A stretch of 64,000 nucleotides of DNA from Sporomusa sp. KB1. GTDB taxonomy: Bacteria; Bacillota; Negativicutes; Sporomusales; Sporomusaceae. This document shows, piece by piece, positions 25,002-34,395 of this stretch. A model generated the notes under the pieces. The model made no database searches. It saw nothing but the letters and a program-made list of their open reading frames with translations, and was not told where the DNA came from. The position numbers and the translations under genes were made by a program. Where the stretch lies: positions 716,940 through 780,939 of the forward strand of contig NZ_VLKC01000002.1 in assembly GCF_007830295.1 (NCBI RefSeq). The letters run 5' to 3'. The first letter of the stretch is position 1, and every line of letters starts with the position of its first letter.

Positions 25002-25700
25002 CTATAACATATATATTTTTGCATTTTTGATGCCAAAGTCATAGGCTTCATCTACCGAGTCCAAAGCCACATCAATACGGTTGCCCTTGATGGCTCCACC
25101 AGTATCTTCTGCTACTGCATAGTGGCCGGTTCCATCAGGATATTTGATATATACCCGCGAACCGAGCGGAATAACATCCGGATCTACGGCAACAATACCT
25201 GGACGAACCGTTGTCCCAAGAAATGTTTTGTCTCCCCATTGATCATTATCATGAGCGCCAGGAGCATACGCAGTAGCCTTAACATCTATGACCTTCTGGA
25301 AATCTTCAGGCGCGCCGGCTGATGTTTTTTCTGCTGTCGGCACTGCCTGAACCTTTTTGGCTTGCACTACCTGCTTAGATGAATTATCCATCATCTTGGC
25401 TTCTACTGGACTCTTTGCCATTCGGCTGCGCTCTGCAGCTGCCTTAGCTTGCATTCTCGCCTGCTTCTTCAGCGGAATTTTGCTGTCTGACTGCATATGC
25501 GGCGTTTTCACCATATGTTGCACAGCAGCATCAGGAAGGGCAGTAACATCTGGCATAGCGGATGCATGGGCGGTAGCTGGCAATCCTGGCATAAAGGCAG
25601 ACGATATAAACGCAGCACCAGCAACAGCAGCTGCTGCCGCCATGCGTTTAAGTCTGCGTTTGAGGGACTTACTGTGTTTACGATGCAATTTATGCATCAT
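25002..25700 (-). CDS. Secreted 3D-domain protein (cell-wall lytic type)
   Basis: 232 residues. Very basic N-terminus (HRKHSKSLKRRLKRM), a hydrophobic signal segment ending ATAHAS, a Lys/Ala-rich linker, and a C-terminal 3D domain (about 135-232) named for three aspartates: KATAYAPGAHDNDQWGD, GTTVRPGIVAVDPDVIPLGS, VAEDTGGAIKGNRIDVAL. The fold is a double-psi beta barrel as in MltA and YabE/YocH, i.e. muralytic enzymes acting on peptidoglycan. ATG behind AGGAGGCG. Exact bond specificity cannot be read from the sequence. Confidence 0.87.
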   Translation of the reverse strand: MMHKLHRKHSKSLKRRLKRMAAAAAVAGAAFISSAFMPGLPATAHASAMPDVTALPDAAVQHMVKTPHMQSDSKIPLKKQARMQAKAAAERSRMAKSPVEAKMMDNSSKQVVQAKKVQAVPTAEKTSAGAPEDFQKVIDVKATAYAPGAHDNDQWGDKTFLGTTVRPGIVAVDPDVIPLGSRVYIKYPDGTGHYAVAEDTGGAIKGNRIDVALDSVDEAYDFGIKNAKIYML

Positions 25701-25796
25701 TTACATTCGCCTCCTTCCCAAACTATTATTATAGTTTCTGCTAAATAAATGTTTCAATGTAATGCAGTTTTTGACAGGAAGCGGTGTGAATTTGCA

Positions 25797-26447
25797 TTAC
25801 GCCTGCAAAATCTCTGCAAGCTCATTAACAGTGGATACAGTATAAGCAGGCTTGGCTGCTTGCAGCTCTGCCGCCGTTCCATAGCCGTACGTAACAGCAA
25901 TAGCAGCAACATCATTTTTCTGCGCACCAATAATATCATGCTTTCTGTCCCCAACCATAACAACATTCTTCCGGTCAATACCAGCAAGCCCGGATAAGAT
26001 ATAGTCAATAATCTCGGCTTTATCAATACGTGATCCGTCCAGATTGCTGCCAACAATTGACCGGAAAAACTGTGTCAGACCAAAGTATTCAACAATCTGT
26101 TCAGAATACAGTGTGGGCTTGGAGGTAGCAATAATTAATTGCTTGCCTGCCGCTGCTAACAGTGCCAGCATCTCCTTAATTCCAGGATATACTGCATTTT
26201 CAAAGATTCCGGCCTTAGTAAAATATTCCCGGTAATACCCAACCCCTGCAGCAGCCTGCTCCTTGCTTAATGAATAGAATTCTTGAAAAGACTCTACCAG
26301 TGGCGGCCCAATAAACGGCACCAGCTTGTCTAATTCAGACTCATAAATATTAAATTTCGCAAGTGCATACTGCACCGACTTGGTAATTCCGACCTTAGGA
26401 TCTGTCAGTGTTCCATCCAAGTCAAATAAAATCACTTCATAACTCAT
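25797..26447 (-). CDS. HAD-superfamily phosphatase, phosphoglycolate-phosphatase-like
   Basis: 216 residues, HAD subfamily IA: ILFDLDGTLTDPKVG (nucleophile Asp and acid Asp), IIATSKPTLYSEQ (motif II region), and NVVMVGDRKHDIIGA (Mg-binding). Cap domain near residues 18-85. ATG after AGAGGAG; an upstream in-frame start has no site. Likely removes phosphate from small sugar phosphates or nucleotides. A second HAD of the same kind is at 33022-33705. Confidence 0.88.
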   Translation of the reverse strand: MSYEVILFDLDGTLTDPKVGITKSVQYALAKFNIYESELDKLVPFIGPPLVESFQEFYSLSKEQAAAGVGYYREYFTKAGIFENAVYPGIKEMLALLAAAGKQLIIATSKPTLYSEQIVEYFGLTQFFRSIVGSNLDGSRIDKAEIIDYILSGLAGIDRKNVVMVGDRKHDIIGAQKNDVAAIAVTYGYGTAAELQAAKPAYTVSTVNELAEILQA

Positions 26448-26528
26448 CGCAGTGCTCCTCTTACCAATTATAATCATCGCCCTTCTGACGTAAAAAGCAT
26501 CTCTCTGTCGAATTTTGTTTCACATTTG

Positions 26529-26558
26529 TTGACAGCCCCGCAAAACAGCTGTTACAAT
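26529..26558 (+). promoter_or_regulatory. Sigma-A promoter of xpt
   Basis: TTGACA (26529-26534), 18-bp spacer, TACAAT (26553-26558). The leader of about 60 nt has no purine aptamer signature. Confidence 0.7.
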
Positions 26559-26624
26559 AAGGCTTAAACAACTTAGGAACCATATAATTTTCGATTATAG
26601 CCCACATAACATAGGGAGGCTGTT

Positions 26625-27194
26625 ATGGATTTATTAAAACAACGAATTCAGACAGATGGTCTGATTTTGAATAACTCTTTACTCAAAGTTGACTCATTTT
26701 TGAACCAGCAGATTGATCCTGAACTTATGATGAAGATTGGCGAAGAATTTGTCCGCCGGTTTAAGGATGAAAAAATCACTAAAATTTTGACAATTGAATC
26801 TTCAGGCATTGCCGTTTCCGTTATGACCGGACTAATTCTTAAGGTACCGGTCATTTTCGCCCGTAAACGCAAGCCCAAGGTTACCGGAGATGATGTATAT
26901 ACGGCTAAAGTATATTCCTATACCAAGGGTGAGAGCAATACTATTATGATCTCCAAGCAATTTTTGCAGCCTGAAGACAGTGTGCTCATTATTGATGATT
27001 TTTTGGCAAATGGCGAAGCAGCGGCCGGTCTGGCCAATATTGTCGAGCAAGCTAACGCTAAGCTAGTCGGCATCGGCATTGTCATTGAAAAATCCTTCCA
27101 GCCGGGCGCGCAGAAACTAACAGCGGCTGGGTATCGTGTAGAATCACTTGCCCGAATAAAAGCGTTTACCAATGGACAGGTGGAGTTTATGTAG
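26625..27194 (+). CDS. xpt: Xanthine phosphoribosyltransferase
   Basis: 189 residues, usual Xpt length. Converts xanthine and PRPP to XMP in purine salvage. Motifs: the N-terminal [21 protein letters not shown], the ESSGIAVS loop, FARKRKPKV hood segment, and the PRPP-binding [21 protein letters not shown] follows GGGAGG. Convergent with, and overlapping by 8 bp, the acetyltransferase gene. Confidence 0.95.
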   Translation: MDLLKQRIQTDGLILNNSLLKVDSFLNQQIDPELMMKIGEEFVRRFKDEKITKILTIESSGIAVSVMTGLILKVPVIFARKRKPKVTGDDVYTAKVYSYTKGESNTIMISKQFLQPEDSVLIIDDFLANGEAAAGLANIVEQANAKLVGIGIVIEKSFQPGAQKLTAAGYRVESLARIKAFTNGQVEFM

Positions 27195-27669
27195 CCGGAC
27201 CGAATTGAGCTAGTAGCAGACATTTGCCTTTTTTATCTAGAGATCTTCGCCCTTGCGGCTCCATGGGTACAAAGCCATTTTGAGTATACATGGGATTATC
27301 CCAAGTGCACACCAACACACTAAATGCCGCTGAACCATTGTGAGCCCGTATCTGGCGTAACCGCTCAGTAAGCATTAATGAATTGATACCACGGTGTCTC
27401 CATTCGGGCAGCACGGTGGCCCAGGACAATTCATAAAGCCAAAAGGAGCACATGGACGGCGCCCAGGCGGCTACTCCAATTATCCGATTATCAACAATGG
27501 CCACAATAAAATGGGCACGAATGTAACCATTGATATCGCCTTTTAAAAAGGCCTGCATTTCCGCTTTTACATAAAACAAACTATCTTCATCCCAATCACT
27601 AACTTTGAAGACAGTCAAAGCTTCTTCTAATCTATCTGGGGTTAAATTTACTATTTCAATCGGTTCCAT
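27187..27669 (-). CDS. GNAT-family N-acetyltransferase
   Basis: 160 residues with one GNAT fold: [20 protein letters not shown] (beta strands 2-4) and the acetyl-CoA loop region [21 protein letters not shown], with C-terminal [18 protein letters not shown]. Substrate unknown. Downstream of, and not coupled to, the FMN protein gene; its 3' end overlaps xpt. Confidence 0.8.
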   Translation of the reverse strand: MEPIEIVNLTPDRLEEALTVFKVSDWDEDSLFYVKAEMQAFLKGDINGYIRAHFIVAIVDNRIIGVAAWAPSMCSFWLYELSWATVLPEWRHRGINSLMLTERLRQIRAHNGSAAFSVLVCTWDNPMYTQNGFVPMEPQGRRSLDKKGKCLLLAQFGPAT

Positions 27670-27704
27670 TGGCTACCCTTCCCTTCCTACAACCTTCAAT
27701 AAAT

Positions 27705-27752
27705 AAAGAGTCATAATCTCCAAGGAGCGCCTTGAAGAATTATGGCTCTTTT
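27705..27752 (-). terminator. Terminator after the second FMN protein gene
   Basis: AAAGAGTCATAAT/ATTATGGCTCTT hairpin with flanking A and T runs, between 27789 and the acetyltransferase start. Confidence 0.7.
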
Positions 27753-27788
27753 CGCTATGCTGCACTGCTTTTCCTGCTTATACTGCAA

Positions 27789-29186
27789 TTAATGCATTTG
27801 AAGTTCCCGCTGCTGACACTGTACTTTCTGAGCACCTGACTGCACCTGATGCGATGACCTGTGACTAGCCGCATAACGAAGCCCGGCAAATTCCGCCAAA
27901 TCCCTTTCCACTGAGACAAGATCGCTGCGATCTAATTCCCGTAATGCTTGTCTGCCGACCGCTTGCGCAGCAAGCTGCATTTCGGCCCGGCAGGAGGTTA
28001 AAAAGTTAGCCAAATGTTGTGCTGCGTTGTCAACATCCAGTTTGTCATTCATTTTCCCTGAATACATCGCCATTTGGGTAGGCGGTGCCTGGGGCAGCGT
28101 TTTTGCAACTTGAGCCTGCATGGCTGCCATCAGTGCAATACTGCCGATATAGACAGCGTCAGCCCCCAGCGCCATGGCCTTAAGAAAATGTCCCGGCGTT
28201 GTCAGCCCACCTGCGGCAATTACGCTAAAACGATTGCGCAGATTATTTTCCGCTAACCAGTCTATCGTTCGCACAAGAGTATGGAAGGTAGGCAAACCAA
28301 CATCATCTTGCAATGTAGGATTGGACGCAGCCGTCCCGCCTTCTGAACCGTCGACAACAATATAGTCGGCCTGAGTTTGAGCAATTACGGCCAGTTCATA
28401 TTCAATGTAATCCGTGCCGGCGATTTTTACGCCTACTGGTACATCATACTGGGCTTTCATATTGTTAACCATCGTAATGTAATCCCGGGATGTTTGTTTT
28501 CCTGGCATTCTCGCAAAGACTGTATTACCCTGCCCTTCTTCCAAATGCCAGGCTTGTCGCAAATGTCGCCCGATTTTGTCAGCAGGCATGGGCTCGTCGA
28601 CGGCCCCACCCCAGGCTCCCTGACCTAACTGAATCTCAATAGCATCCAACCGGCTCAATTGTTCTTTACCGCTTAGCTGCCCGCCCCGGTGATACTGTCC
28701 TATCAGAAATTTGGCGGCATCACGTTCCTCATTGGTAACAGCCGATTCACCCGTATTGGTTGAGGTGCCAGCTAGCGCCGCCCCTTTGGCTAACGCCATC
28801 TTCATGAGCAAACTCAAGGAGCCGCCATAGGACATGCCGGTAATCATGATCGGTATAGCTAATTGCAGGGGCCGTTTGGCCATCGGACCAATCACAGTTG
28901 TTGTATCGACCTGCGTATAATCAGGGTACGGCAATTGAAATAGCTGCTTGGGGTTAAGTAATAGCTGATCCCAGGGTGACAAAACAACCGGGCTGCCTAA
29001 TGGCCGGGTCAATTCTGTGCCTAGTTCAGCCCGCATAGCCGCTTCCATAATGGCGCGGGGCGATAATTTCTCGGCCACAGGTACCATGAGAAACGGGTTA
29101 TCCGGATAATCTTCTGTTAGCATTTTAGCCATAGCTTCATCAGCCATCGGGTCCATCAGTTTCATCATCAGCCAGCTTAATAACAT
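27789..29186 (-). CDS. FMN-binding glutamate synthase family protein (second type)
   Basis: About 465 residues from MLLSWLMMKLMDP, which has GGAGGTGA at ideal distance; the track extends upstream without a site. Glu_synthase TIM barrel: ITGMSYGGSLSL, TNTGESAVTNEERD, LGQGAWGG, YIVVDGSEGGTAASNP, and AGGLTTPGHFLKAMALGADAVYIGS for the FMN phosphate. No glutaminase domain and no clear cysteine cluster for Fe-S. It differs from the 5236 protein in lacking the N-terminal CTLC cluster. Function unknown; possibly an FMN oxidoreductase acting on a glutamate-like substrate. The long Gln-rich C-terminal tail looks disordered. Confidence 0.83.
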   Translation of the reverse strand: MLLSWLMMKLMDPMADEAMAKMLTEDYPDNPFLMVPVAEKLSPRAIMEAAMRAELGTELTRPLGSPVVLSPWDQLLLNPKQLFQLPYPDYTQVDTTTVIGPMAKRPLQLAIPIMITGMSYGGSLSLLMKMALAKGAALAGTSTNTGESAVTNEERDAAKFLIGQYHRGGQLSGKEQLSRLDAIEIQLGQGAWGGAVDEPMPADKIGRHLRQAWHLEEGQGNTVFARMPGKQTSRDYITMVNNMKAQYDVPVGVKIAGTDYIEYELAVIAQTQADYIVVDGSEGGTAASNPTLQDDVGLPTFHTLVRTIDWLAENNLRNRFSVIAAGGLTTPGHFLKAMALGADAVYIGSIALMAAMQAQVAKTLPQAPPTQMAMYSGKMNDKLDVDNAAQHLANFLTSCRAEMQLAAQAVGRQALRELDRSDLVSVERDLAEFAGLRYAASHRSSHQVQSGAQKVQCQQRELQMH

Positions 29187-29350
29187 GAAATCACCTCCGT
29201 ATTTTAGCTGATAGTCTGCCCGAATTTTAACATTTGTACACAACGAGCAGACGAAACAAAACAAACTTTCTGCAACTTGGTCATCATAATCATAATAACG
29301 AACAAATTCCTAATAATAACGATAATACTAATTCTAGGAGGTTTGCAAAA

Positions 29351-29800
29351 ATGATTTATCCTAAGATTGCACAGACAGTCACTTTATTACTCCTGGCAGC
29401 CAGCTTGCTAATTGGGGGCTGCACCACCGACATGACTCCTGTTGAACCGCAAAGCCCCACTGTGCCTCCTTCCCCACCTAAACAAACCACCGGCGTTCAG
29501 GAATACAAGGTCACGTATAATTATGGTGATACCGGCCCAGTACAGCTTTCAGCCAATAATCTGGTACTCAAGGTAGGTCAAAAGCTTATTCTGCAGCCAG
29601 CTGCCGGTCTGACCAAGAACACCCGTTTTACGTCAGGCAATGGCAATTTTTGGGGCGATGTGATGCAACAGGAAGGTGAGCAAAGCAGCACCGGTCAGCT
29701 AGTCTTTGTCGCTAAACAAGCCGGCAAAGGCAAGCTCCAAATTATTCCCAACAGTACGGAGACCGACAGGGCAACCGACCTGTGGGTTACCGTACAATAG
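29351..29800 (+). CDS. Small secreted lipoprotein
   Basis: 149 residues. Lipoprotein signal (TLLLLAASLLIGGC), Pro/Thr-rich linker, then about 100 residues of predicted beta sandwich (VQLSANNLVLKVGQKLILQP, NFWGDVMQQ, GKGKLQIIPN). The layout resembles chagasin- or BIG-like surface domains, but I cannot name the family. ATG follows TAGGAGG at 9 nt; the open frame extends upstream but without a site. Monocistronic with its own terminator. Confidence 0.75.
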   Translation: MIYPKIAQTVTLLLLAASLLIGGCTTDMTPVEPQSPTVPPSPPKQTTGVQEYKVTYNYGDTGPVQLSANNLVLKVGQKLILQPAAGLTKNTRFTSGNGNFWGDVMQQEGEQSSTGQLVFVAKQAGKGKLQIIPNSTETDRATDLWVTVQ

Positions 29801-29839
29801 CAGTAAAAAGCAGGACGCTCAGCGCCCTGCTTTTTACTG
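29801..29839. terminator. Bidirectional terminator
   Basis: CAGTAAAAAGCAGG..CCCTGCTTTTTACTG between convergent genes. Confidence 0.85.
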
Positions 29840-29842
29840 CTT

Positions 29843-30421
29843 CTATATAGGCTGTGTTAACAGCTTGCCAAGTTCAAACGCCTGTTCCAGGTCGGCTGGT
29901 CGCTCTGAGAGCGGCCTGGCATCTAGATCAGGCAGCGTGAGGCTGCCGATATTTTTTACCCCAATCATTTTAAAAAATAAACTTGCTACATGCTCTGAGC
30001 CGATAAACTGCCCCTCATATAATGGTTGGCCACCTGTTGCGATAAATAAGCCGGGACGTCTTTTTCCTGCAAATGCAGCCGATTTCATTATATATTTAGC
30101 AGCCCAAAATGGCTGGCAACGATCAATCATTATCTTCGCTTGGGCACTCATACCACTAAAATATATCGGAGCAGCTAAAATAACCGCGTCTGCCGCAACT
30201 ATTGACGTATAGATAGGCTCCATGTCATCTTGCAAGCGGCAGCGTCCGGTCTTAAAACAACTCTCACAAGCCTGACAAGGTGTAAGCTTACCGCGATTAA
30301 GCCAGACTTTTTCAACCTCAACTTCGCTGCCCGCAGCCGCTCCCCGCAGCACTTCCTCGACGACCAGACTATTTGTCCCATGAGCTCTGGGACTCCCCAG
30401 CAGTGCTAATACTTTTACCAT
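29843..30421 (-). CDS. Flavodoxin-fold NAD(P)H-dependent oxidoreductase
   Basis: 192 residues, iron-sulfur-flavoprotein/NADPH-dependent FMN reductase group. FMN-phosphate loop LLGSPRAHGTNSLV, a Cys pair-containing CQACESCFKTGRC (could bind a cluster or be redox-active), and APIYFSGMSAQAKIMIDR. Last gene of the operon with an NMT1-type ABC importer (30439-32894), 17 bp after the permease. It may reduce the imported compound or a flavin. ATG (MVKVLALLGS) preferred over an earlier one. Confidence 0.82.
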   Translation of the reverse strand: MVKVLALLGSPRAHGTNSLVVEEVLRGAAAGSEVEVEKVWLNRGKLTPCQACESCFKTGRCRLQDDMEPIYTSIVAADAVILAAPIYFSGMSAQAKIMIDRCQPFWAAKYIMKSAAFAGKRRPGLFIATGGQPLYEGQFIGSEHVASLFFKMIGVKNIGSLTLPDLDARPLSERPADLEQAFELGKLLTQPI

Positions 30422-30438
30422 CCCATTTCCCCCCACAG

Positions 30439-31194
30439 TTACTTATACTGCCAGCCACACAGTTTTCGTTCCAGGTAATCAATGGTTCCAAATAAAATCA
30501 AACCGATAGTGCTTAATACTACTATACCGGAATACATTTCCAAATAATTGACCCGTAGCCAGGCATCCATAATGAAATACCCCATCCCATACTGGGTTCC
30601 AAAGGTTTCGGTAAAAAAGAGTACCGATACAGCCGTAGCCATAGCCACCCGTAACGCTGTCAAAAATTTCGGCAGAGAAGCCGGAATGAGAATATCGCGA
30701 AAGATGTCACCGAACCCGGCCCCCAGCGAATATAGCGGGTAGTAGGTTTCTTTGGGAATTCCTTTAACGCCATCCCTTACAGCAACAATTACCTGAAAGA
30801 CAACGATTAAAAATATCATTAGAATCTTTGCTACCTCACCTAAGCCCAACAGTAACATTACGACAGGCAAAAGGGCAATTTTGGGTATAGGGTATGTTAA
30901 ATAAACGAGAGGCGATAACAGCCTGTCCCATTTGGAGAAATAGCCCATACAGAGCCCTAGCGGAATACCAACTATGACAGCAAGCAAAACTCCAGCAACA
31001 ATCCGCCACAAACTATAAAGCCCATGAACAGCAATTTGTGGCAAAAAAATATGAAGCAAATTAACAAGTACAATCCCCGGAGATGGAATAATGGGCAACT
31101 GCAACCAACTAGCAACTGCCTGCCATAGAATTAGGAAGATTAGCATACCATAGAGATACCAAACCCCTGCTCCTTTTTCTTTCATTTTGACCAA
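30439..31194 (-). CDS. ABC transporter permease (SsuC/TauC/ThiX family)
   Basis: 251 residues with six predicted membrane helices; BPD_transp_1 EAA loop around GAGFGDIFRDILIPASLPKFLTALR. Overlaps the ATPase gene by 13 bp, so it is translationally coupled. Forms the inner-membrane channel with 31182 and the binding protein 31938. Substrate class (sulfonate, nitrate, thiamin pyrimidine, riboflavin) cannot be decided. Confidence 0.88.
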   Translation of the reverse strand: MVKMKEKGAGVWYLYGMLIFLILWQAVASWLQLPIIPSPGIVLVNLLHIFLPQIAVHGLYSLWRIVAGVLLAVIVGIPLGLCMGYFSKWDRLLSPLVYLTYPIPKIALLPVVMLLLGLGEVAKILMIFLIVVFQVIVAVRDGVKGIPKETYYPLYSLGAGFGDIFRDILIPASLPKFLTALRVAMATAVSVLFFTETFGTQYGMGYFIMDAWLRVNYLEMYSGIVVLSTIGLILFGTIDYLERKLCGWQYK

Positions 31195-31934
31195 TCCTCT
31201 TTTATTGTCTGTCGTAACTCAAGACAGAGTTGAAAAAAATCTTGGCGGTTACGAATATCTTCTACCCCAAAAAGTGGATTATCGAATACTTTACTGACTG
31301 TCCCCGGAGCAGCCGATAAAATCACGATTTTCCGTCCCAAATACACAGCTTCTTCCACATGATGGGTAACCAGGATGGTGGAAACAGAATATTTTCTCCA
31401 AACAGCTAAAAACACATTCTGTATTTCTTCCCGCGTCATGGCATCCAGGGCAGAAAATGGTTCATCCATCAGTAACAAATCAGGCTGCAGCAAAAAAGCA
31501 CGAGCTAACGCAACCCGCTGCTGCTGACCGCCGCTAAGTTCGCCGGGATAACGGGTTTCCAAGCCGCCCAGCCCCAGCAGTTGCACCATCTCTGCAAGAT
31601 TCTTGCCACTGTCACTGGTATTTTTGTTCTTAATTTTGACACCAAGCCGAATGTTATCTGTTATGTTTTTCCAGGGCAATAATCCATAGTTCTGCGGAAT
31701 AAACCCGATAGTCTGCTGCTCAGGCATAACCGGTTGTCCATTAATTAGGACAGTACCATCAAAGTCGGTAATAATTCCGGCCAGAATTTTTAGCATTGTT
31801 GATTTTCCACAACCTGAAGGACCAATGATGGCACAAGTCTCCCCGGCGGCCAGCTCCAGATTAATATCTGTAAGCACCTCGGTGCGGACGCCGCTAGATT
31901 CATAAGCACTATGCAAAGCTTTAATCTGGATCAT
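31182..31934 (-). CDS. ABC transporter ATPase (SsuB/TauB family)
   Basis: 250 residues. Walker A GPSGCGKST, Q-loop FIPQNYGLLPW, signature LSGGQQQRVALARAF, Walker B LLLMDEPFSALD, switch His in LVTHHVEEA. Usual TauB length. Stop overlaps the permease start; 3 bp after the binding-protein gene. Confidence 0.92.
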   Translation of the reverse strand: MIQIKALHSAYESSGVRTEVLTDINLELAAGETCAIIGPSGCGKSTMLKILAGIITDFDGTVLINGQPVMPEQQTIGFIPQNYGLLPWKNITDNIRLGVKIKNKNTSDSGKNLAEMVQLLGLGGLETRYPGELSGGQQQRVALARAFLLQPDLLLMDEPFSALDAMTREEIQNVFLAVWRKYSVSTILVTHHVEEAVYLGRKIVILSAAPGTVSKVFDNPLFGVEDIRNRQDFFQLCLELRQTIKEDWSK

Positions 31935-31937
31935 AGC

Positions 31938-32894
31938 TTACTGCCTGACAAACCGGGTATCAACCAACTCGGTATATTGATATTTCTGCTGAATAAGCTG
32001 CCTTGCTTGCATCCAGGCAATCACATCATCAATATCCTTTTGCTGTGGTGCGGTCGCTTTTTTGTATTTAGGCAGAATAAGTGCTCCTTTAACGTCTTGC
32101 GGAAAACCGGCTTTTTCGATGACCATATCAATGTAGCTGTCTATGGGTTCGTTCGCCAAATAATCTACAGCCTTGTTATATGCCCGATACATAGCCTGAA
32201 TTTCTTTCTCTTTTTCATTGATAGCCTTGGTAGTAAATAGCATAACTCCTGGATTAATGCCCAGTTGTTCTGACGTATTTATTACCCTGCCGCCATTTTT
32301 TACAGCTACTGTTGCCAGCGGGTCAGGCAAGGTGGCAGCACTAATCTTATTATTTTGCAGCATTTCTAAGCGTGCCGGAATCTGCGGAATGACGGTTTTG
32401 TTCATATCGGTTGTGGCTAATCCGCCCTCTGTTGCTATCCTGTCAGTGACATATTCAATAATGGTATTTTTAGAAATAGCCACATTTTTGCCCTTGAGAT
32501 CTTGAACAGCTGCGGCTGTCTCACTTTTATTCACAATTAATTTATAACTGCCGTTTGTTAAGGCAGTAATCACAGTATCAAAGCCACCCGCCTTAGCAAA
32601 AGCCTCGGCTAACACATCCGAGATGGCACCGTCCAGGTTACCGCTTTGCAGGGCACTATCCCGTTCCATGGCACTTTTAAACGGTTTTAGCGTAACCGTT
32701 ACCCCTTCTTCTTTAAAATAACCCTTTTCCTGAGCAATAATAAAAGGAATGGAATCTACGTCAGGCATAAGACCAATGGTAATATTCTGCAGCTGACCTT
32801 GCTTTTGCGCCGTATTTTCTTTTTTTTCACTAGCGCATCCTGCCAAGACCAGCAGCAGCAGCGCAATTGTAATTAAAACAACGTTTTTCTTCAT
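31938..32894 (-). CDS. NMT1/THI5-like ABC substrate-binding lipoprotein
   Basis: 318 residues. Lipobox VLAGC at about residue 19-20; NMT1 fold: ITIGLMPDVDSIPFIIAQEKGYF, DGAISDVLAEAF, DLKGKNVAISKNTIIEYVTD and PDPLATVAVKNGG. Delivers an unidentified small molecule to the adjacent ABC importer. Unlike the two importers at 38-46 kb, this operon has no conserved terminator leader. Confidence 0.88.
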   Translation of the reverse strand: MKKNVVLITIALLLLVLAGCASEKKENTAQKQGQLQNITIGLMPDVDSIPFIIAQEKGYFKEEGVTVTLKPFKSAMERDSALQSGNLDGAISDVLAEAFAKAGGFDTVITALTNGSYKLIVNKSETAAAVQDLKGKNVAISKNTIIEYVTDRIATEGGLATTDMNKTVIPQIPARLEMLQNNKISAATLPDPLATVAVKNGGRVINTSEQLGINPGVMLFTTKAINEKEKEIQAMYRAYNKAVDYLANEPIDSYIDMVIEKAGFPQDVKGALILPKYKKATAPQQKDIDDVIAWMQARQLIQQKYQYTELVDTRFVRQ

Positions 32895-33021
32895 TGTACA
32901 ACCTCATTTCCTTTGACTAGTATGCCGGGCTCACTATATTCTGTTCGACAATCGCTTCCTTCTTACCTTTACCGCAATACAAAATATATGTAGAAGCTCA
33001 GCATACTCACTATAGCTGGCA

Positions 33022-33705
33022 TTACACACTTGTGGCTATCTTAGTTGCAAAAATCTCCGCTTCCGGCAAAAATTCCATACTCCACCAGGGGCACAAGCTT
33101 TGTAATTCTGCTAGAGAATACCTGCCTGTAGCAACGCCGATTGTGTGCGCTCCAATGCCTTTACCACACTCAATATCATGAGGAGTATCACCAATTACAT
33201 AAATTTTATGCTGGTCACCCCAGTTTGCATGCACTATTTCCAGCGCGCTATTGGCTATATCACTCCTCCGCTCAAACTGCTCCGCAAATGCACTGCTGGC
33301 AAAATCAAAATACCGATCTAGTGCAAAATACTTTAGCTTTATTTGTGCACCTATTTTACTATTGCCTGTTAACAACAGCAGCTTGTAGTCGTCACGCTCA
33401 TGCAGGCAAGCCAATATATTGGCTGCCTCAGGCAAAACCAATCCTTTTCTGGCAGCCAGCTCCCGGGGAAGAAGCTCTTCATAACGACGGCATAAACGGT
33501 CTATCTCGCTCCGGCTTGCCTCACGACCGGAAGATACCTCAATAATCTGTCTTGCTATATAATTGTCTGTCATCCCGGCAGTGGTAAGGGTGTCAAAGTC
33601 CACTGCGCTGCCCCAGAGTTCTGTTGTTGCCTGCGCAAAAGCATATAAGCCGGCTTTTGCTGTTCTGATTAGTGTTCCATCAATATCCCAAAAAAGTATT
33701 TTCAA
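33022..33705 (-). CDS. HAD-superfamily phosphatase
   Basis: 227 residues from a TTG (LKILFWDIDGTL) behind GGGGGG; the longer open frame upstream has no ribosome binding site and covers a terminator region. Motif I FWDIDGTLIRTAKAG, motif II LLLTGNSK, motif IV YVIGDTPHDIECGKGIGAHTIG. Cap region around 20-90. Small-molecule phosphatase of unknown substrate. Confidence 0.85.
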   Translation of the reverse strand: MKILFWDIDGTLIRTAKAGLYAFAQATTELWGSAVDFDTLTTAGMTDNYIARQIIEVSSGREASRSEIDRLCRRYEELLPRELAARKGLVLPEAANILACLHERDDYKLLLLTGNSKIGAQIKLKYFALDRYFDFASSAFAEQFERRSDIANSALEIVHANWGDQHKIYVIGDTPHDIECGKGIGAHTIGVATGRYSLAELQSLCPWWSMEFLPEAEIFATKIATSV

Positions 33706-33802
33706 AAAATGCCCCCCTAACGTATTTATTCTGATTTTTAGCTGGTACTGATGAAAATTATAATGACAAATCCTGTGATATACAAGCATTGATATAAAAT
33801 AA

Positions 33803-33833
33803 ATAGACCGGAGGCATTCTTTCTCCGGTCTAT
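33803..33833 (-). terminator. Terminator of the importer/ligase/Kor operon
   Basis: ATAGACCGGAG/CTCCGGTCTAT stem then TTATTTTAT on the minus strand, 25 bp after korC. A 22-bp perfect AT palindrome (33834-33855) lies between. Confidence 0.82.
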
Positions 33834-33857
33834 CAATATATATGCATATATATTGAT

Positions 33858-34394
33858 TCAAATAGTGGTATGACTTAATGTATAACCAAGCTCGAACGCC
33901 CTTATATTCTCCTCAACAAACTTCGGTACCCGTTCTTCTAATGCTTTCAACAAGCTTTCTTTACTGATTGCCACCTGTAAGTACTGGCCCAGCATTCCCA
34001 AAAAAATAATATTGGCGAAAATATCCCGTCCCAATTCCTTTACAGCAATATCCCTCGCCGGCAGAGGCATATGTTGAACAGCTAACCCCGGATCGGGTTC
34101 AATGTATCCTGGATCAAAAATAATTATACCCTGCTTTACTAAACTGGCAAACTTGGTATATGCCGATTTTGACATTGCACAAAAGTAATCAGGTGTTTCT
34201 ACCACCGGACTGTCAATCGGTGAACCGGACAGTACAATTTGGCTGCGGACATAGCCACCCCGGGTTTCAGTCCCATGGCTTACTAGCATGGTGGTAAACA
34301 ATCCTTCATAGACCGCGGCCGTGCTAAAAATTTGCCCCAGACGAACAACACCCTGACCGCCAAAACCACTAACCAATATTTCCGTTCGTTTCAT
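33858..34394 (-). CDS. korC: 2-oxoacid:ferredoxin oxidoreductase, gamma subunit
   Basis: 178 residues, POR gamma family: ILVSGFGGQGVVRLGQIF at the N-terminus, VSHGTETRGGYVRSQIVLS, and FANIIFLGMLGQYL. With alpha, beta and a ferredoxin subunit it oxidises a 2-oxoacid to acyl-CoA and CO2, reducing ferredoxin. Last gene of an operon starting with a sulfonate-type importer and containing an acyl-CoA ligase. The 2-oxoacid is not identifiable from sequence. Confidence 0.9.
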   Translation of the reverse strand: MKRTEILVSGFGGQGVVRLGQIFSTAAVYEGLFTTMLVSHGTETRGGYVRSQIVLSGSPIDSPVVETPDYFCAMSKSAYTKFASLVKQGIIIFDPGYIEPDPGLAVQHMPLPARDIAVKELGRDIFANIIFLGMLGQYLQVAISKESLLKALEERVPKFVEENIRAFELGYTLSHTTI

Positions 34395-34395
34395 G

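Noticed and set aside
26559-26624. Purine riboswitch in front of xpt
   Set aside because: The leader is only about 60 nt and lacks the conserved purine aptamer loops.
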